Of a stretch of 64,000 nt of DNA, positions 26,449 to 37,989 are shown piece after piece. The notes under the pieces are model-generated. The model did no database searches and was not told where the DNA came from. It saw nothing but the letters and a program-made list of their open reading frames with translations. Origin of the DNA: Pelagicoccus sp. SDUM812003. Its GTDB lineage: Bacteria > Verrucomicrobiota > Verrucomicrobiia > Opitutales > Opitutaceae. The position numbers and the translations under genes are program-made. Position 1 is the stretch's first letter. Every line of letters begins with the position of its first letter. The stretch lies in contig NZ_JARXHY010000007.1 of assembly GCF_031127815.1 (NCBI RefSeq), forward strand, positions 232,999-296,998, in the 5' to 3' direction.

Positions 26449-26625
26449 TGGAAAAGGGGAGTGAGCTTTCGCATGAAGCGAGGTTTGTCGAAGGAATTCC
26501 TAGGCGACGAACGGGCGCCAGTAGGGTCACGGATCAGCGCGGTTTGTGACGCAAAGGTGAAATGTCGAGCGGCCAAGAGTAAGGAGGTTGTCTGCCGAAT
26601 TCTGGCGACCTGTTGTGTTATCCCT

Positions 26626-28257
26626 ATGTTCTCATCATTACGTTGCCTAACCCTTAGTCTTCTAACCGCCGGAATCGCCTCGCATGCGATAGCCGGCATA
26701 TCGCTGGTCCCTCGTGGGACTTATCACACCGGCGTTTTTGACGAAAGCGCTGCAGAAATCGTCGATTTCGATCCCGCTACCAATCAGGCTTACGTCGTCA
26801 ACGGCGACTCTGATTCGATCGATGTGTTGGATGTTTCCGACATTGATAATCCTGTTCTCAAGTTCTCCATAGACGTGAGCGCGTACGGTTCGCCAAACAG
26901 TGTGACTGTCGACCCCAGAAAACGGATACGCGAAATCGCTGTTGCCGTGGCCTCCGATCCAGTGACTGATCCGGGCCATGTCCTGTTTTACACGACTGAT
27001 GGCACGTTCCTTAATTCTGTGGAAGTCGGAGCTTTGCCGGACATGGTGACCTACAGCCCTTTTGGCTTTCAGCTAGCAGTGGCCAATGAAGGGGAGTCAG
27101 CTCGCGACGAGGACGACAATCCTATCTTCAGCGAGGATCCGGAAGGATCGGTGAGTTTGATCACGGTCTTTCGCGGCGGAAAGCATGTGGACGCCGATGA
27201 TGTGACCACTATTGATTTCAAGAGCCTCAATGGCGGCGTACCGGAAGGCGTGCGTATCTTTCCGCAGGCCGAATCGATCGCCCAAGATTTGGAGCCAGAG
27301 TACATCGCGTTCAGTCCTTGGGGAAATACGCTTTGGGTGACGTTGCAGGAAGCGAACGCTGTCGCCATCGTGGACGCTTGGAGTGGCGAGCTGGAGAAGG
27401 TCGTACCCCTCGGGACTATTGATCACAGCATCCCCGGTTTCGGACTGGATGCGAGCGATCGTGATGACCAGATCAACATAACCAACTGGCCGGTCAAAGG
27501 CATGTTCATGCCCGACTCGATCGCCAGCTATTCCTTCCTCGGCAAGCCGTTTTACATCACCGCCAACGAAGGAGACGACCGCGAGTTTGATGCCGTGCGT
27601 ATCAAGGATTTGGATCTCGATCCCACGGCGTTTCCGAATGCGGACGAACTGCAGGAAAACGAAGCCATCGGTCGCCTCAGCGCCTCTATCATCGATGGGG
27701 ACATCGATAACGATGGCGACTTCGACGAGCTCTACACTTATGGCACGCGTTCTTTCAGTATCTGGGATCGCAAGGGCAACCTTGTCTTTGATAGCGGGGA
27801 TGACTTCGAGACCATCACGAGCCTGTTGCTGCCTGTCGATTTTAATTCGAGCAACGACGACAACGATGACTTCGATAGCCGCAGCGATGCCAAAGGCCCT
27901 GAGCCGGAGGCGGTCACCGTTGGCACGATTCGAGGCCGCACCTATGCTTTCATCGGACTCGAGCGCATCGGAGGCATCATGGTATATGACGTGACCAATC
28001 CCTACGATCCGGAGTATATCGAGTATGTGAATACGCGAAATTTCGAAGTGGACGCCGATACTCCTGAAGCTGGCGACCTTGGACCGGAAGGATTGAAATT
28101 CGTGCCAGCCCACAAGAGCCCGACTCGCAAGCCGTTGCTCCTGGTTGCAAGCGAGGTTAGCGGAACGACCACTATTTTTGAAATCGAAAGCGATCGCGGT
28201 TGGAAGTGGCACCGCGGTTTCTTCGGTTTTGTGAAGCGTGGCTGGGGCCACCGCTAG
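26626..28257 (+). CDS. Secreted choice-of-anchor I family beta-propeller protein
   Basis: 543 residues from the ATG at 26626, which starts a signal peptide (SSLRCLTLSLLTAGIASHAIA); the frame upstream is open but lacks such character. The mature part begins LVPRGTYHTGVFDESAAEIVDFD, followed by repeated propeller blades such as AYVVNGDSDSIDVLDVSDID and FIGLERIGGIMVYDVTNPYD. ANEGDDREF and DGDIDNDGDFDELYTYGTRS are the family's metal-binding and phosphatase-like blocks. Relatives are extracellular proteins sometimes annotated as alkaline phosphatases; activity is not established. Short Arg/Trp-rich tail instead of a sorting signal. Confidence 0.82.
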   Translation: MFSSLRCLTLSLLTAGIASHAIAGISLVPRGTYHTGVFDESAAEIVDFDPATNQAYVVNGDSDSIDVLDVSDIDNPVLKFSIDVSAYGSPNSVTVDPRKRIREIAVAVASDPVTDPGHVLFYTTDGTFLNSVEVGALPDMVTYSPFGFQLAVANEGESARDEDDNPIFSEDPEGSVSLITVFRGGKHVDADDVTTIDFKSLNGGVPEGVRIFPQAESIAQDLEPEYIAFSPWGNTLWVTLQEANAVAIVDAWSGELEKVVPLGTIDHSIPGFGLDASDRDDQINITNWPVKGMFMPDSIASYSFLGKPFYITANEGDDREFDAVRIKDLDLDPTAFPNADELQENEAIGRLSASIIDGDIDNDGDFDELYTYGTRSFSIWDRKGNLVFDSGDDFETITSLLLPVDFNSSNDDNDDFDSRSDAKGPEPEAVTVGTIRGRTYAFIGLERIGGIMVYDVTNPYDPEYIEYVNTRNFEVDADTPEAGDLGPEGLKFVPAHKSPTRKPLLLVASEVSGTTTIFEIESDRGWKWHRGFFGFVKRGWGHR

Positions 28258-28297
28258 GAGGAGCTTTTAAACCTCCCCGCCAAACTAGTCTGACTTG

Positions 28298-28329
28298 TCG
28301 CCTCGGCGTTTCGCCCGGGGCGACTTTTT
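28298..28329 (+). terminator. Rho-independent terminator after the choice-of-anchor I gene
   Basis: GTCGCCTCGGCG pairs with CGCCCGGGGCGAC (one bulge) and is followed by TTTTT, 40 bases after the stop codon. Confidence 0.8.
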
Positions 28330-28379
28330 CGTTTCTGAAGATCTGGTTTCTTCTGTATCCAAAAAAAGGATCAGCGGCT

Positions 28380-30746
28380 TTATTCCTGGGTCTCGACCAC
28401 TCGGTAGAATACGCTGCCGCCGGTTTCCAGTTCTTCTAGATCAATCTCAATCTGCCGCGTGCCTTGAAACGTCTCTACCACCTCCCATTGGGAGAGGTCG
28501 CTGGAGCGCAGCAGCTGGTAGCTTTTCGCGTCTTCTCCCGCATAGTGGATGGCTAGGCTCTTTCCTGGGTCGAGCGAGTAGGAAGCTATGTCGATAATGG
28601 TTTCGTGCTTTTGAATGGTCAGGAAAACTGTTCGCGTATCGCTGTAGGTTTGCCCCTCGAAGTCCGTGCTCGCGGACACGACGATTTGAGCTGTCTGAGG
28701 TTCGAATCCTTCAGGGGCTGTCCAGATGAGCTCCGCTTCAGTGGCGGAGAGGGATTGAATCTCCATGCCATCAAGTCCGCCGGATTCGATGGCGAACGCG
28801 ACCGGGCTGTCGGGATCGTTGGGATCGGTCGCGGAGAGCGGGATGGAAACCGCCTGCGTTTGTTTGACGGTTCGGATCGGGTTCAATTCCAGCTTCGCGG
28901 GAAGGCTAAGGTAGCGGATCTGGTAGGAGCCGGCCTTGTCCTCATCTCCGTCCGAAACGAGAGCGAAATAGGTACGAGTCCCGCGATTGGTTCGTGTCCA
29001 TTCCAGAGAACTTTCGTCGGTGAGATCGTTGAGAAGGGTGCCGGTTTCGTCAAAGACTCGAAGGTTCGGGGAAAAGTCTCCCGAGTCGCCAGCTTGGATC
29101 ACTTCGTCCAGGCGAATGGTGACAAAGTCGCTGTCTACCACCCTCAACTGATAGAGATCGAGATCGCCAACCGAAATCGTACCCAGTCGTGTTTCGCCAT
29201 TAGCAAGCGCTCCGCCTTGGTCCCCCTCTGATATTTGATATGCGGCTGGGATCAGGGCGAGCTCTAGTCGGTAGTGACCGGGGATCTTCGCGTTGTCGTC
29301 GACCGCGTCGCTGACGAGCACGGTGTAGGTGCCGGTCTTTTCGGCTTGTTTGAGCGCCTGCGCTCCGATTTCTGCGCTATTGTCGCGGACTTCGACTCCG
29401 TCGGGATCGAGCAGCCGAATGCGCGGTCTGAAGTCGGTGAGCTGGTCCTCTCCATCTGGCTGTTCGGCGATGCTGAGCACAATGGTTTCGCCCTCGTTCG
29501 CGTCAAAAGTCCACAGGTCGAGGTCTCCCCAGGCGATTGACCCGTATTGGGGCAATCCGTTGGGAAGCGGGCCTCCCTCGTCGCCGTCCGGTACCAGGAA
29601 TGCTTGAGGCGTTCGGGCCAGCCGAAGGATGTAGGAGCCGGGATGGTGTTCGTGGTCGTCCGTGACAAGGACCGTGTAGGTGCCGGAAATGGCGACGGTT
29701 TGGTTGAAGGTGCGCGAGATCGGGCCGCCGCGGTTTCCCGTTTCGTCGCCGTTGGGGTCGTAAACGCGAATTTGAGGGGAGAAATCCGTGAGCTCCTCCG
29801 AAGACGAAGCGAGCTCCGCGATGGAAAGGAAGATGTTATCACCCACGACCGCTTCGAAAGTCCAAAGGTCGAGATCGCCGATTTCCAGCACGCCGGTGTG
29901 GTTTTCGCCATTGACCAGAATGGTGCCCTCATCGCCTTCCGGAATGGTGAAGGTCTGGGAGAGTTGAGCGAGACGCAGGGTGTAGGCGCCGGGCGCATCT
30001 CCGATAAAGTCGCTGATCACCACAGTGTAGGCCCCGTCCTGCTCTGCCACCTGGCTGGTTTCGGTGGCGGGATCGGACGCGGCATTGTAGGAAAACAGAA
30101 ACGCTCCGTCCGGGGCGTAGAGCCACATGGTTGGGCTGAAGTCGGTGTTTTCCGGAACTTCGCGGGCGATGGAGAGAGTGAAATGGTCGCCCGCTTCGGC
30201 CGTGAATCGCCAAATGTCCAGATCGCCAATATCGATGGCCCCCAACTGGTTGGCCCCATTTTCGAGAGTGCCGCCCTCGTCGCCATCGGGCGTGGTGAAG
30301 TCGCCGGGCGTTTTGGCAACCCTTAGCTGGTAGTCGCCGGTTTCCACGTCTGGGAGATCGCTCACGCGAATGGTGTAGGTCCCGTCTTTCTCCAGCCTCT
30401 CATTGAGTCGGCTGCCGATGGCCCCGTTGGTAAAGCTAATCAGTTGGTCGTCCGGATCGCTCAAATTAATATTGGGGCGAAAGTCGGTATCGCTCATGCC
30501 CTCGGGTATGGACTCTGAAATAATGATCAGCACCGAGTCGCCCGCTTCGGCTTCGAAGGTCCAGAGGTCGACTTCGCCGCCTTGGGAAATGGAGTCGACA
30601 TGGTTTTCACCGAAGGTGATCGGGCCGTCGGCAGTGGCGAATGTGGCGAAAACAAAGGTAGCCAAGCCGCAGGCGATCCAGCGGATGGGAACCCGTGGGC
30701 TAGGCGACCCGTCGGTCGGTCGCTGGCGCAAAGGGTGGGGTGGCAT
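28380..30746 (-). CDS. Secreted protein with five tandem PPC-like modules
   Basis: 788 residues. After a signal peptide (IACGLATFVFATFATA, cleavage near residue 39) come five beta-rich modules of about 110-130 residues. Each has a 'GDLDLWTF.A..GD...LSI.E' start, a 'DFSP.I.L.DP.G' middle and a 'GTYTVLVSD....PGSY.LRLA' end, and 'PDGDEGG.L.NG' links them. This is the pre-peptidase C-terminal (PPC)-like fold, normally an accessory of secreted proteases; no protease domain is present. An Ig/cadherin-like domain follows (about 610-700). The C-terminus has LLRSSDLSQW (about 745-754) and ends FYRVVETQE, the same layout as the BspA-like protein. Role likely structural or binding. Confidence 0.82.
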   Translation of the reverse strand: MPPHPLRQRPTDGSPSPRVPIRWIACGLATFVFATFATADGPITFGENHVDSISQGGEVDLWTFEAEAGDSVLIIISESIPEGMSDTDFRPNINLSDPDDQLISFTNGAIGSRLNERLEKDGTYTIRVSDLPDVETGDYQLRVAKTPGDFTTPDGDEGGTLENGANQLGAIDIGDLDIWRFTAEAGDHFTLSIAREVPENTDFSPTMWLYAPDGAFLFSYNAASDPATETSQVAEQDGAYTVVISDFIGDAPGAYTLRLAQLSQTFTIPEGDEGTILVNGENHTGVLEIGDLDLWTFEAVVGDNIFLSIAELASSSEELTDFSPQIRVYDPNGDETGNRGGPISRTFNQTVAISGTYTVLVTDDHEHHPGSYILRLARTPQAFLVPDGDEGGPLPNGLPQYGSIAWGDLDLWTFDANEGETIVLSIAEQPDGEDQLTDFRPRIRLLDPDGVEVRDNSAEIGAQALKQAEKTGTYTVLVSDAVDDNAKIPGHYRLELALIPAAYQISEGDQGGALANGETRLGTISVGDLDLYQLRVVDSDFVTIRLDEVIQAGDSGDFSPNLRVFDETGTLLNDLTDESSLEWTRTNRGTRTYFALVSDGDEDKAGSYQIRYLSLPAKLELNPIRTVKQTQAVSIPLSATDPNDPDSPVAFAIESGGLDGMEIQSLSATEAELIWTAPEGFEPQTAQIVVSASTDFEGQTYSDTRTVFLTIQKHETIIDIASYSLDPGKSLAIHYAGEDAKSYQLLRSSDLSQWEVVETFQGTRQIEIDLEELETGGSVFYRVVETQE

Positions 30747-30949
30747 AGCAGTGGCCGCCTAGGTCAAGCTGTCGGCGCGAACGAAGCCTTCGCAAAGACG
30801 GGTTGAGTCTTGGATTAGGATGGTTGGAGTCGAGTGGGTCGGCACGTGTCGAGCGATTAGCAGGACGCATGCGGGCTATTGGTTTTCCTAATCCCAGGCG
30901 GGGATTCTGTCGAGGCTAAAGGGGGTGGCCAGGTGGTTGAGCGGGTACG

Positions 30950-30979
30950 AAAAAGCCCGACTCGCGAGGAGTCGGGCTT
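30950..30979 (-). terminator. Rho-independent terminator of the EF-G gene
   Basis: On the minus strand AGCCCGACTC/GAGTCGGGCT forms a 10-bp stem with a 5-base loop, followed by TTTTT, 32 bases after the stop. Confidence 0.87.
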
Positions 30980-31010
30980 GGGTAAATTTAAGGAAAGGAT
31001 CGGAAGGCGA

Positions 31011-33125
<2,115 letters not shown>

Positions 33126-33424
33126 GATCTTATTCCTTAAATTTGGCGGCGGATTCGCTCGCGGAAAGAAAGGCGGGTAAGGATTCTTGGGTCTGACGCA
33201 ACTTTATAATAGGGGAATGGGGTAAAAGATTGCCGCTGGATCGGGGAGATTTCGTCGAGGATTCCCGTTCTGGGGCGGTCTAGACGGGGTTCCCGTCGCC
33301 GTCCGAATTCCAGAAAGGGGCCGCGGTTCAGTCCTCTGGCTCGTCTTCGAAGCCCTCGCAAAAGCGAAAGAGCCGAAGCCTTGCCGGCCTCAGCTCCTTG
33401 GAAGTGTCGAGGAGGCGGATTGCG

Positions 33425-34522
33425 CTACCAGTTTCGGTGATTGGTCGGATCGCGCAGGGCGACCGCCTCCACGTTGGAATTCATTTTCATATAGGTGATC
33501 ATTTCGTCCACCCATTTGGAAATGGTCGGGGCGTGGTAGGCGACCTCGGGGTTCACTTGTATGACTCCGGTATCGGGACTGCCGCCAAATACCGTCAAGG
33601 CGCGGGCGGGGCCTTCGATCTCGATGGCTTCGACATAGGTCCCAGCCAGCTGCATTTGCGGGATCAGCGTCTTTTCATTGAAGGCGTAGGCTTCGGACTC
33701 CGGATTGCGTATCAGGAGGATAGGCGTGTTGATCTGGCTGAAGAGCTCGCGGTAGCGAAACGCTCGCGTCGGGTCGGTGCGGTTCCAGATCTCGTCGGGA
33801 GTGAGCCGGTCCGCCTTGCGGATCACGTCCTCGTGGGTGTCGCGGCTGAATAGCATGTAGGTTGGCTCTTCAAGCACGAAGCCGGAGAAGTTGTACTTGG
33901 TGGTCAAATAGATCGACAGGTTCGCGTACTCGCGCGTGGAGAAGAGGAAAACGCTGTTGTCCGCCACGTTTCTCAAGTCGCGCACGCGATCGAAGATCCC
34001 GATCCAGTCCTTGGTCCGAGCGGACCGCAAGGCGTCGAGATCGTCCGCTACCACGTAGGCCACGCCGAACCCGTTTCCGAGCATGTTGCTGCCGAAGGGG
34101 GAGCGAAGCAGGTAGGAGGCCTGGCGCGCCTCCTTGAATTTCCGTTTGGAAAGTCCTGGGATGCGGATGCCCTGAGCGTTGGCCAAGGCGTTCGCTTCGG
34201 CATCCAGCACGAAGACCGCCGGACAGCTTTTCACGTTTTTAGGCGTCCCGTAGACGAGGGTCACGCGTTTGCCCGAGTCCAGGCGGAGCGAGCGGAAACG
34301 CACGGATATGTCCTCCCGCATGACGCGTCGGCGAAAGGGCGGAGCGTCTCGCTGGTAGGCCTCCGCGCCTTGGGTGATGGCGGGTGGCATCGGCGAAACG
34401 GAAGGCTGGTCCGAGGTTTGATCCCAAAGAGCGTCCTCCTGCGCGTTGGCGGAGAGGACGAGCCCCCAGACGAGGGCGAAGGCGGCAACAATCTTGGTGG
34501 TGAAGCGCGTATTCGGTACCAT
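33425..34522 (-). CDS. Secreted protein, possibly alpha/beta-hydrolase-like
   Basis: 365 residues from the ATG at 34522, which starts a signal peptide (TTKIVAAFALVWGLVLSANA); an ATG at 34576 lies upstream. The protein has a beta strand VTLVYGTPKNVKSCPAVFVL, a segment NGFGVAYVVADDLDAL and INTPILLIRNPESEAY, a layout that resembles an alpha/beta-hydrolase or peptidase S9 fold. The nucleophile elbow is not canonical (the best candidate is around FLFSTREYA), so activity is doubtful. No family name is claimed. Divergent from the FG-GAP operon. The 299 bases between it and the EF-G gene hold only the probable EF-G promoter. Confidence 0.6.
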   Translation of the reverse strand: MVPNTRFTTKIVAAFALVWGLVLSANAQEDALWDQTSDQPSVSPMPPAITQGAEAYQRDAPPFRRRVMREDISVRFRSLRLDSGKRVTLVYGTPKNVKSCPAVFVLDAEANALANAQGIRIPGLSKRKFKEARQASYLLRSPFGSNMLGNGFGVAYVVADDLDALRSARTKDWIGIFDRVRDLRNVADNSVFLFSTREYANLSIYLTTKYNFSGFVLEEPTYMLFSRDTHEDVIRKADRLTPDEIWNRTDPTRAFRYRELFSQINTPILLIRNPESEAYAFNEKTLIPQMQLAGTYVEAIEIEGPARALTVFGGSPDTGVIQVNPEVAYHAPTISKWVDEMITYMKMNSNVEAVALRDPTNHRNW

Positions 34523-34762
34523 GAATGCGATTGGGTTGCTGGTGTTATGGCGTCCGTTTTTCAACGGTGGAGACAATGTACCACTTTATGCCGAGCTGAG
34601 CATCTCTCCTGCCAGATATTGACGTTTTTTTGGGAGAAAAGCTGTGATTCGCTTGTCTGTTCGTCCGTCGGCGCGGCTGGCCAAGCGCGGATGGCGACCA
34701 ACGGTCGCGAGTCTCAGGTCCCCAAGGGGTAGACGAACGGATCCCGCGATTGATTTGAGACC

Positions 34763-37024
34763 ATGCCAGCGAACCGTCCCCGGGGCCTTTTCGTTCAGTC
34801 CGATTTGGTGATTGCCATGATCAGCGGCCTCGGGATCCTATGCACGAACTCCGGTTTACTTGTGAGATATTTGCCTTTTCTACGTCCATTGCGCGTTGCC
34901 CTAAGCCTAGCCCTCGTTTCGACGCTCGGCGCCGAGGAGTTTCCCGGCTGGCAAGGCCTGAGAGTGATCAAAGTCGACAGCGGCGCCTACAAGATGGGGC
35001 CCGTCCAAGACCGCGAAGGCGAAGGAGCCTCCTTGATGGTGGTGGAGACGCGGCAGTCCCGTATCGACCTCTACCGCTACACCGGCGAGCGCGTGGTCCC
35101 GGATCTGTCCCAGGTGGAAAATCCGAACTTCCTGCCGATGGCGGAGGATTTCGAGAAGGTGGAGATTCCCTTTTCCCGCTTGCCGCAGGTGGCCACCGTG
35201 TACGACGTGGACGGCGATGGCGTGGACGAGATTTTCATGATCCAGTCGGACCCGAGCAAGCTGGTCATCCTGAAGAAGGACAAGGATGGACAGTGGAACG
35301 CGTTGCGCGAGTGGGAGATCTCCGAATCCGACTTGAGCACCGCCAAACCGATTCTCGTGCGGCCGCTGGGCGATTCGCTGCAGACGCTCATCAGCTTCAG
35401 CGACGGCATACAGCTGGTCGATTTCGATTCGGATGAGGTGAGATGGCTGCACCCGCGCGAGCGCGACATCGAACGAAACCGCTGGTGGCTGGTCGATCTC
35501 GACGAAGATGGAGATCTCGATCTGGTGGAGGCCCAGAACACGGTGAACTCGCCCATCCGCTGGTACGAGTCGGAGGGAGAGCGCTTTCGCCCCGCCATCA
35601 ACATTTCCGAGGAGATCAGCAATACCAACGTGGCTCGACTCATGCGTTCCAGCGAAGGACCAGTGATCGCCTTCATGGGGGCCAACCAGGCCAACACCAT
35701 CAGCTTCTACGAACTGGGCATGGGTGAGAAAAGCCCCTTGGGGAAACGAAACCTGCTCCCCATCAGCCAGCCCGACGCGGATGGCTGGGCTTCCATCGAA
35801 CTCGACGGCCGAAAGGCCATCGTGGAGCTCGACCGCAACAAGCCCATCCTCAACGTTTACGTGCAGGAAGGGGAGTTCTGGAGCTTTCTCGGCTCCTTCC
35901 CCATGCTCAAGGACGTGATCGGCATCAAAGCGATCGGCAACGCGAAAGGCTCCATCCTGCTGCAGGTGGAGGACGAAGGCCAACCCTACGAGAGCCACTG
36001 GGACGGCACCCGCTTCACCTTTCCCAAGCGAATAGGCGAGACCGGGCAGGACTACGGCGAGTGGAAGATTCTGGCCTTCGATCAATTCGAGGACGACACC
36101 TGGTGGATCTCGCAGCGTGGCGATTCGCTGGTGCTCAGCGTTTGGTCCGCGGGTGAGGACGCGCCGCGCGAGGTGTTTTTTCCCGGGCTCAACGGGGATT
36201 TCGAGGACTGCGTCTGGCTGGGCGGCGAGCGCCTGCTGGTGAAGAAGAAGTTCAGCAAGACCACTTCCATCTGCACCTTGGCGGAGGGCAAGGCGGCCCT
36301 GGCCACCTCGCGTTTCAAAGGGGCCGACATCGGCCGCATACGCTTGCACCGCGGGGCCTTGTATCTCGCGGAGGAGGGCGTGGTGCAAAAGCTCGATTCC
36401 AATCTGGAAGTCATCGATCAGATCATGCTGGAGGGCGACTACTCCATCCGCTCCTTCGCGCCGATTTCCGAAACCGAAGCCTACGCTCTCGAGTCGGACG
36501 GCGAGCACGTGCACCGTATGGTGGTCGATCAGTCCGGCATCTTTCGCACCGAGGACCGTAGCGCGGTGCCGTATTCGCTGGGCCTGAAGATGGACCGCGT
36601 GCTGGGTCTGACGCTGATCGGCAGCAATTCGATCAACGTTCCGAGCGAAGGCAGTTCCCGGCAGCTCACGCTCAAGCACAGCATCGATCCGAACGAGAAC
36701 GCTAGCCGCGACTACGAAAAGAAGACCCTCGGCACCCTGTTCACCGTGGATATCGACGGGGATGGCATCGACGAAATCGCCACCGTGGACTACGGGCAGC
36801 GCGACGTGATCGTGTACGGCGAGGCCTCGGAGGGCTACGACCAGGTCATTTCCTGGAAGGTTTACGACGACGGGAAGTATCCTTACGGCCAGGATAATGG
36901 CGGCCGAGGAGGCGTGAATCCCTACCGAATGTTGGCCATGGATGTTGATGGAGACTCGTTTCAGGATTTAGTTTTAGCGAGTCACGACCGAATACTTATC
37001 TACCTTGCGAAAGACGCAGAATGA
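34763..37024 (+). CDS. Secreted FG-GAP / VCBS-type beta-propeller protein
   Basis: 753 residues as drawn. The true start may be later (ATG at 34817 or GTG at 34862), since the signal-peptide core is PLRVALSLALVSTLGA. At least four calcium-binding FG-GAP loops are visible: VYDVDGDGVDEIFM, LVDLDEDGDLDLVE, VDIDGDGIDEIAT and MDVDGDSFQDLVLA, two near each end, consistent with a seven-bladed propeller closed between the ends. The stop overlaps the start of the protease gene by four bases (ATGA), so expression is coupled. It heads a three-gene secreted-protein operon that ends at 39787. Function unknown; such propellers usually bind proteins or glycans. Confidence 0.82.
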   Translation: MPANRPRGLFVQSDLVIAMISGLGILCTNSGLLVRYLPFLRPLRVALSLALVSTLGAEEFPGWQGLRVIKVDSGAYKMGPVQDREGEGASLMVVETRQSRIDLYRYTGERVVPDLSQVENPNFLPMAEDFEKVEIPFSRLPQVATVYDVDGDGVDEIFMIQSDPSKLVILKKDKDGQWNALREWEISESDLSTAKPILVRPLGDSLQTLISFSDGIQLVDFDSDEVRWLHPRERDIERNRWWLVDLDEDGDLDLVEAQNTVNSPIRWYESEGERFRPAINISEEISNTNVARLMRSSEGPVIAFMGANQANTISFYELGMGEKSPLGKRNLLPISQPDADGWASIELDGRKAIVELDRNKPILNVYVQEGEFWSFLGSFPMLKDVIGIKAIGNAKGSILLQVEDEGQPYESHWDGTRFTFPKRIGETGQDYGEWKILAFDQFEDDTWWISQRGDSLVLSVWSAGEDAPREVFFPGLNGDFEDCVWLGGERLLVKKKFSKTTSICTLAEGKAALATSRFKGADIGRIRLHRGALYLAEEGVVQKLDSNLEVIDQIMLEGDYSIRSFAPISETEAYALESDGEHVHRMVVDQSGIFRTEDRSAVPYSLGLKMDRVLGLTLIGSNSINVPSEGSSRQLTLKHSIDPNENASRDYEKKTLGTLFTVDIDGDGIDEIATVDYGQRDVIVYGEASEGYDQVISWKVYDDGKYPYGQDNGGRGGVNPYRMLAMDVDGDSFQDLVLASHDRILIYLAKDAE

Positions 37025-37989
37025 TGATCCGAGCAATCGCCTTATCCCTTTTCATCTCTAACCTTGCCTTCGGAGCAGTCGGCTTTGACCGGCTCACCTT
37101 TCAAAACGGCACCGAAATCGTGGCCGAAGTGATCAAGAAGGACGACCAGTACGTGGTGCTCGATCTGGGCTTCGAAGTGCTGAAAATCCCCTCGGACCAG
37201 ATCCTCACGATCGAGGAGGCCGACGGCGGCGCCCAGGAGCAGCAGAGCGAGCAGAACGGTCTCTACACGGTGGGCCGCCTGAATGCGGCCCCGGTCAACG
37301 AGCTGGTGAAAAGCTTCGGCGATTCGGTGGTTATGGTGAAGACGCCGAGCGGTCTCGGCAGCGGATTCTTTATCAACGAAAACGGCTACTTGGTCACCAA
37401 CTATCACGTGATCGAGCGCGAGACCAACATCACGGTGAGCGTCTTCGACCGGACCGAAAGCGGCTACGAGCGCAAGGAACTGAAGAAGGTCAAGATCATC
37501 GCCCTGCATCCCGTGCGCGATCTCGCTCTGTTGCAGGTCGACCAGGAGGAAGCCGCCGATGTGCAGATCAAGCCAGTGGTGCTTTCTCAGGACGATGGCG
37601 TGGATGTAGGTTCGCTGGTGTTCGCCATCGGCAATCCTCTCGGCTTGGAGCGATCCGTCAGCCAGGGCATCGTGTCCTCCAGAACCCGCTCGATCGGCTA
37701 CCTTCGCTTCATCCAGACCGACGCCGCCATCAATCCCGGCAACAGCGGCGGACCGCTGTTCAACGCCCGCGGCGAAGTGGTCGGCGTAGCTTGCGCGGGT
37801 CATGCCATGTTCGCGGGCCTGGCCTTCGGCATCCCCGTGCAGGACCTCATCGACTTTCTCGATAACAAGGAAACCTATCTCTACGACTCATCTTTCCCCC
37901 AAAACGGGGTGAAGTACCTCGCCCCACCTTATCGGGAGTACGAGGGTGACGAACCCGAAAAGAACAATCCTGAATCCAGTGAAAAATAG
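37021..37989 (+). CDS. Exported HtrA-like trypsin-fold serine protease without PDZ domain
   Basis: 322 residues with a signal peptide (AIALSLFISNLAFGA). The S1C protease domain (about 92-280) has the full triad: His129 in TNYHVIE, Asp167 in HPVRDLALLQ and Ser242 in GNSGGPL. Before it, residues 22-66 form a small beta unit (LTFQNGTEIVAEVIKKDDQY) like the Sm-like domains found on other exported Verrucomicrobia proteins. DegP-type PDZ domains are absent and the tail is short and acidic. Coupled to the FG-GAP gene upstream (four-base overlap) and overlapped by the next gene by 44 bases. Confidence 0.88.
   Translation: MMIRAIALSLFISNLAFGAVGFDRLTFQNGTEIVAEVIKKDDQYVVLDLGFEVLKIPSDQILTIEEADGGAQEQQSEQNGLYTVGRLNAAPVNELVKSFGDSVVMVKTPSGLGSGFFINENGYLVTNYHVIERETNITVSVFDRTESGYERKELKKVKIIALHPVRDLALLQVDQEEAADVQIKPVVLSQDDGVDVGSLVFAIGNPLGLERSVSQGIVSSRTRSIGYLRFIQTDAAINPGNSGGPLFNARGEVVGVACAGHAMFAGLAFGIPVQDLIDFLDNKETYLYDSSFPQNGVKYLAPPYREYEGDEPEKNNPESSEK

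Noticed and set aside
28690..28720. GGTTCGAATCC, the T-arm sequence of tRNAs
   Set aside because: It is inside the PPC-like gene and no acceptor or anticodon arms can be built around it.
34907..36679. A 590-codon minus-strand frame opposite the FG-GAP gene
   Set aside because: Same codon-bias artefact; the plus-strand product has a signal peptide and four calcium loops, the minus-strand one has nothing.
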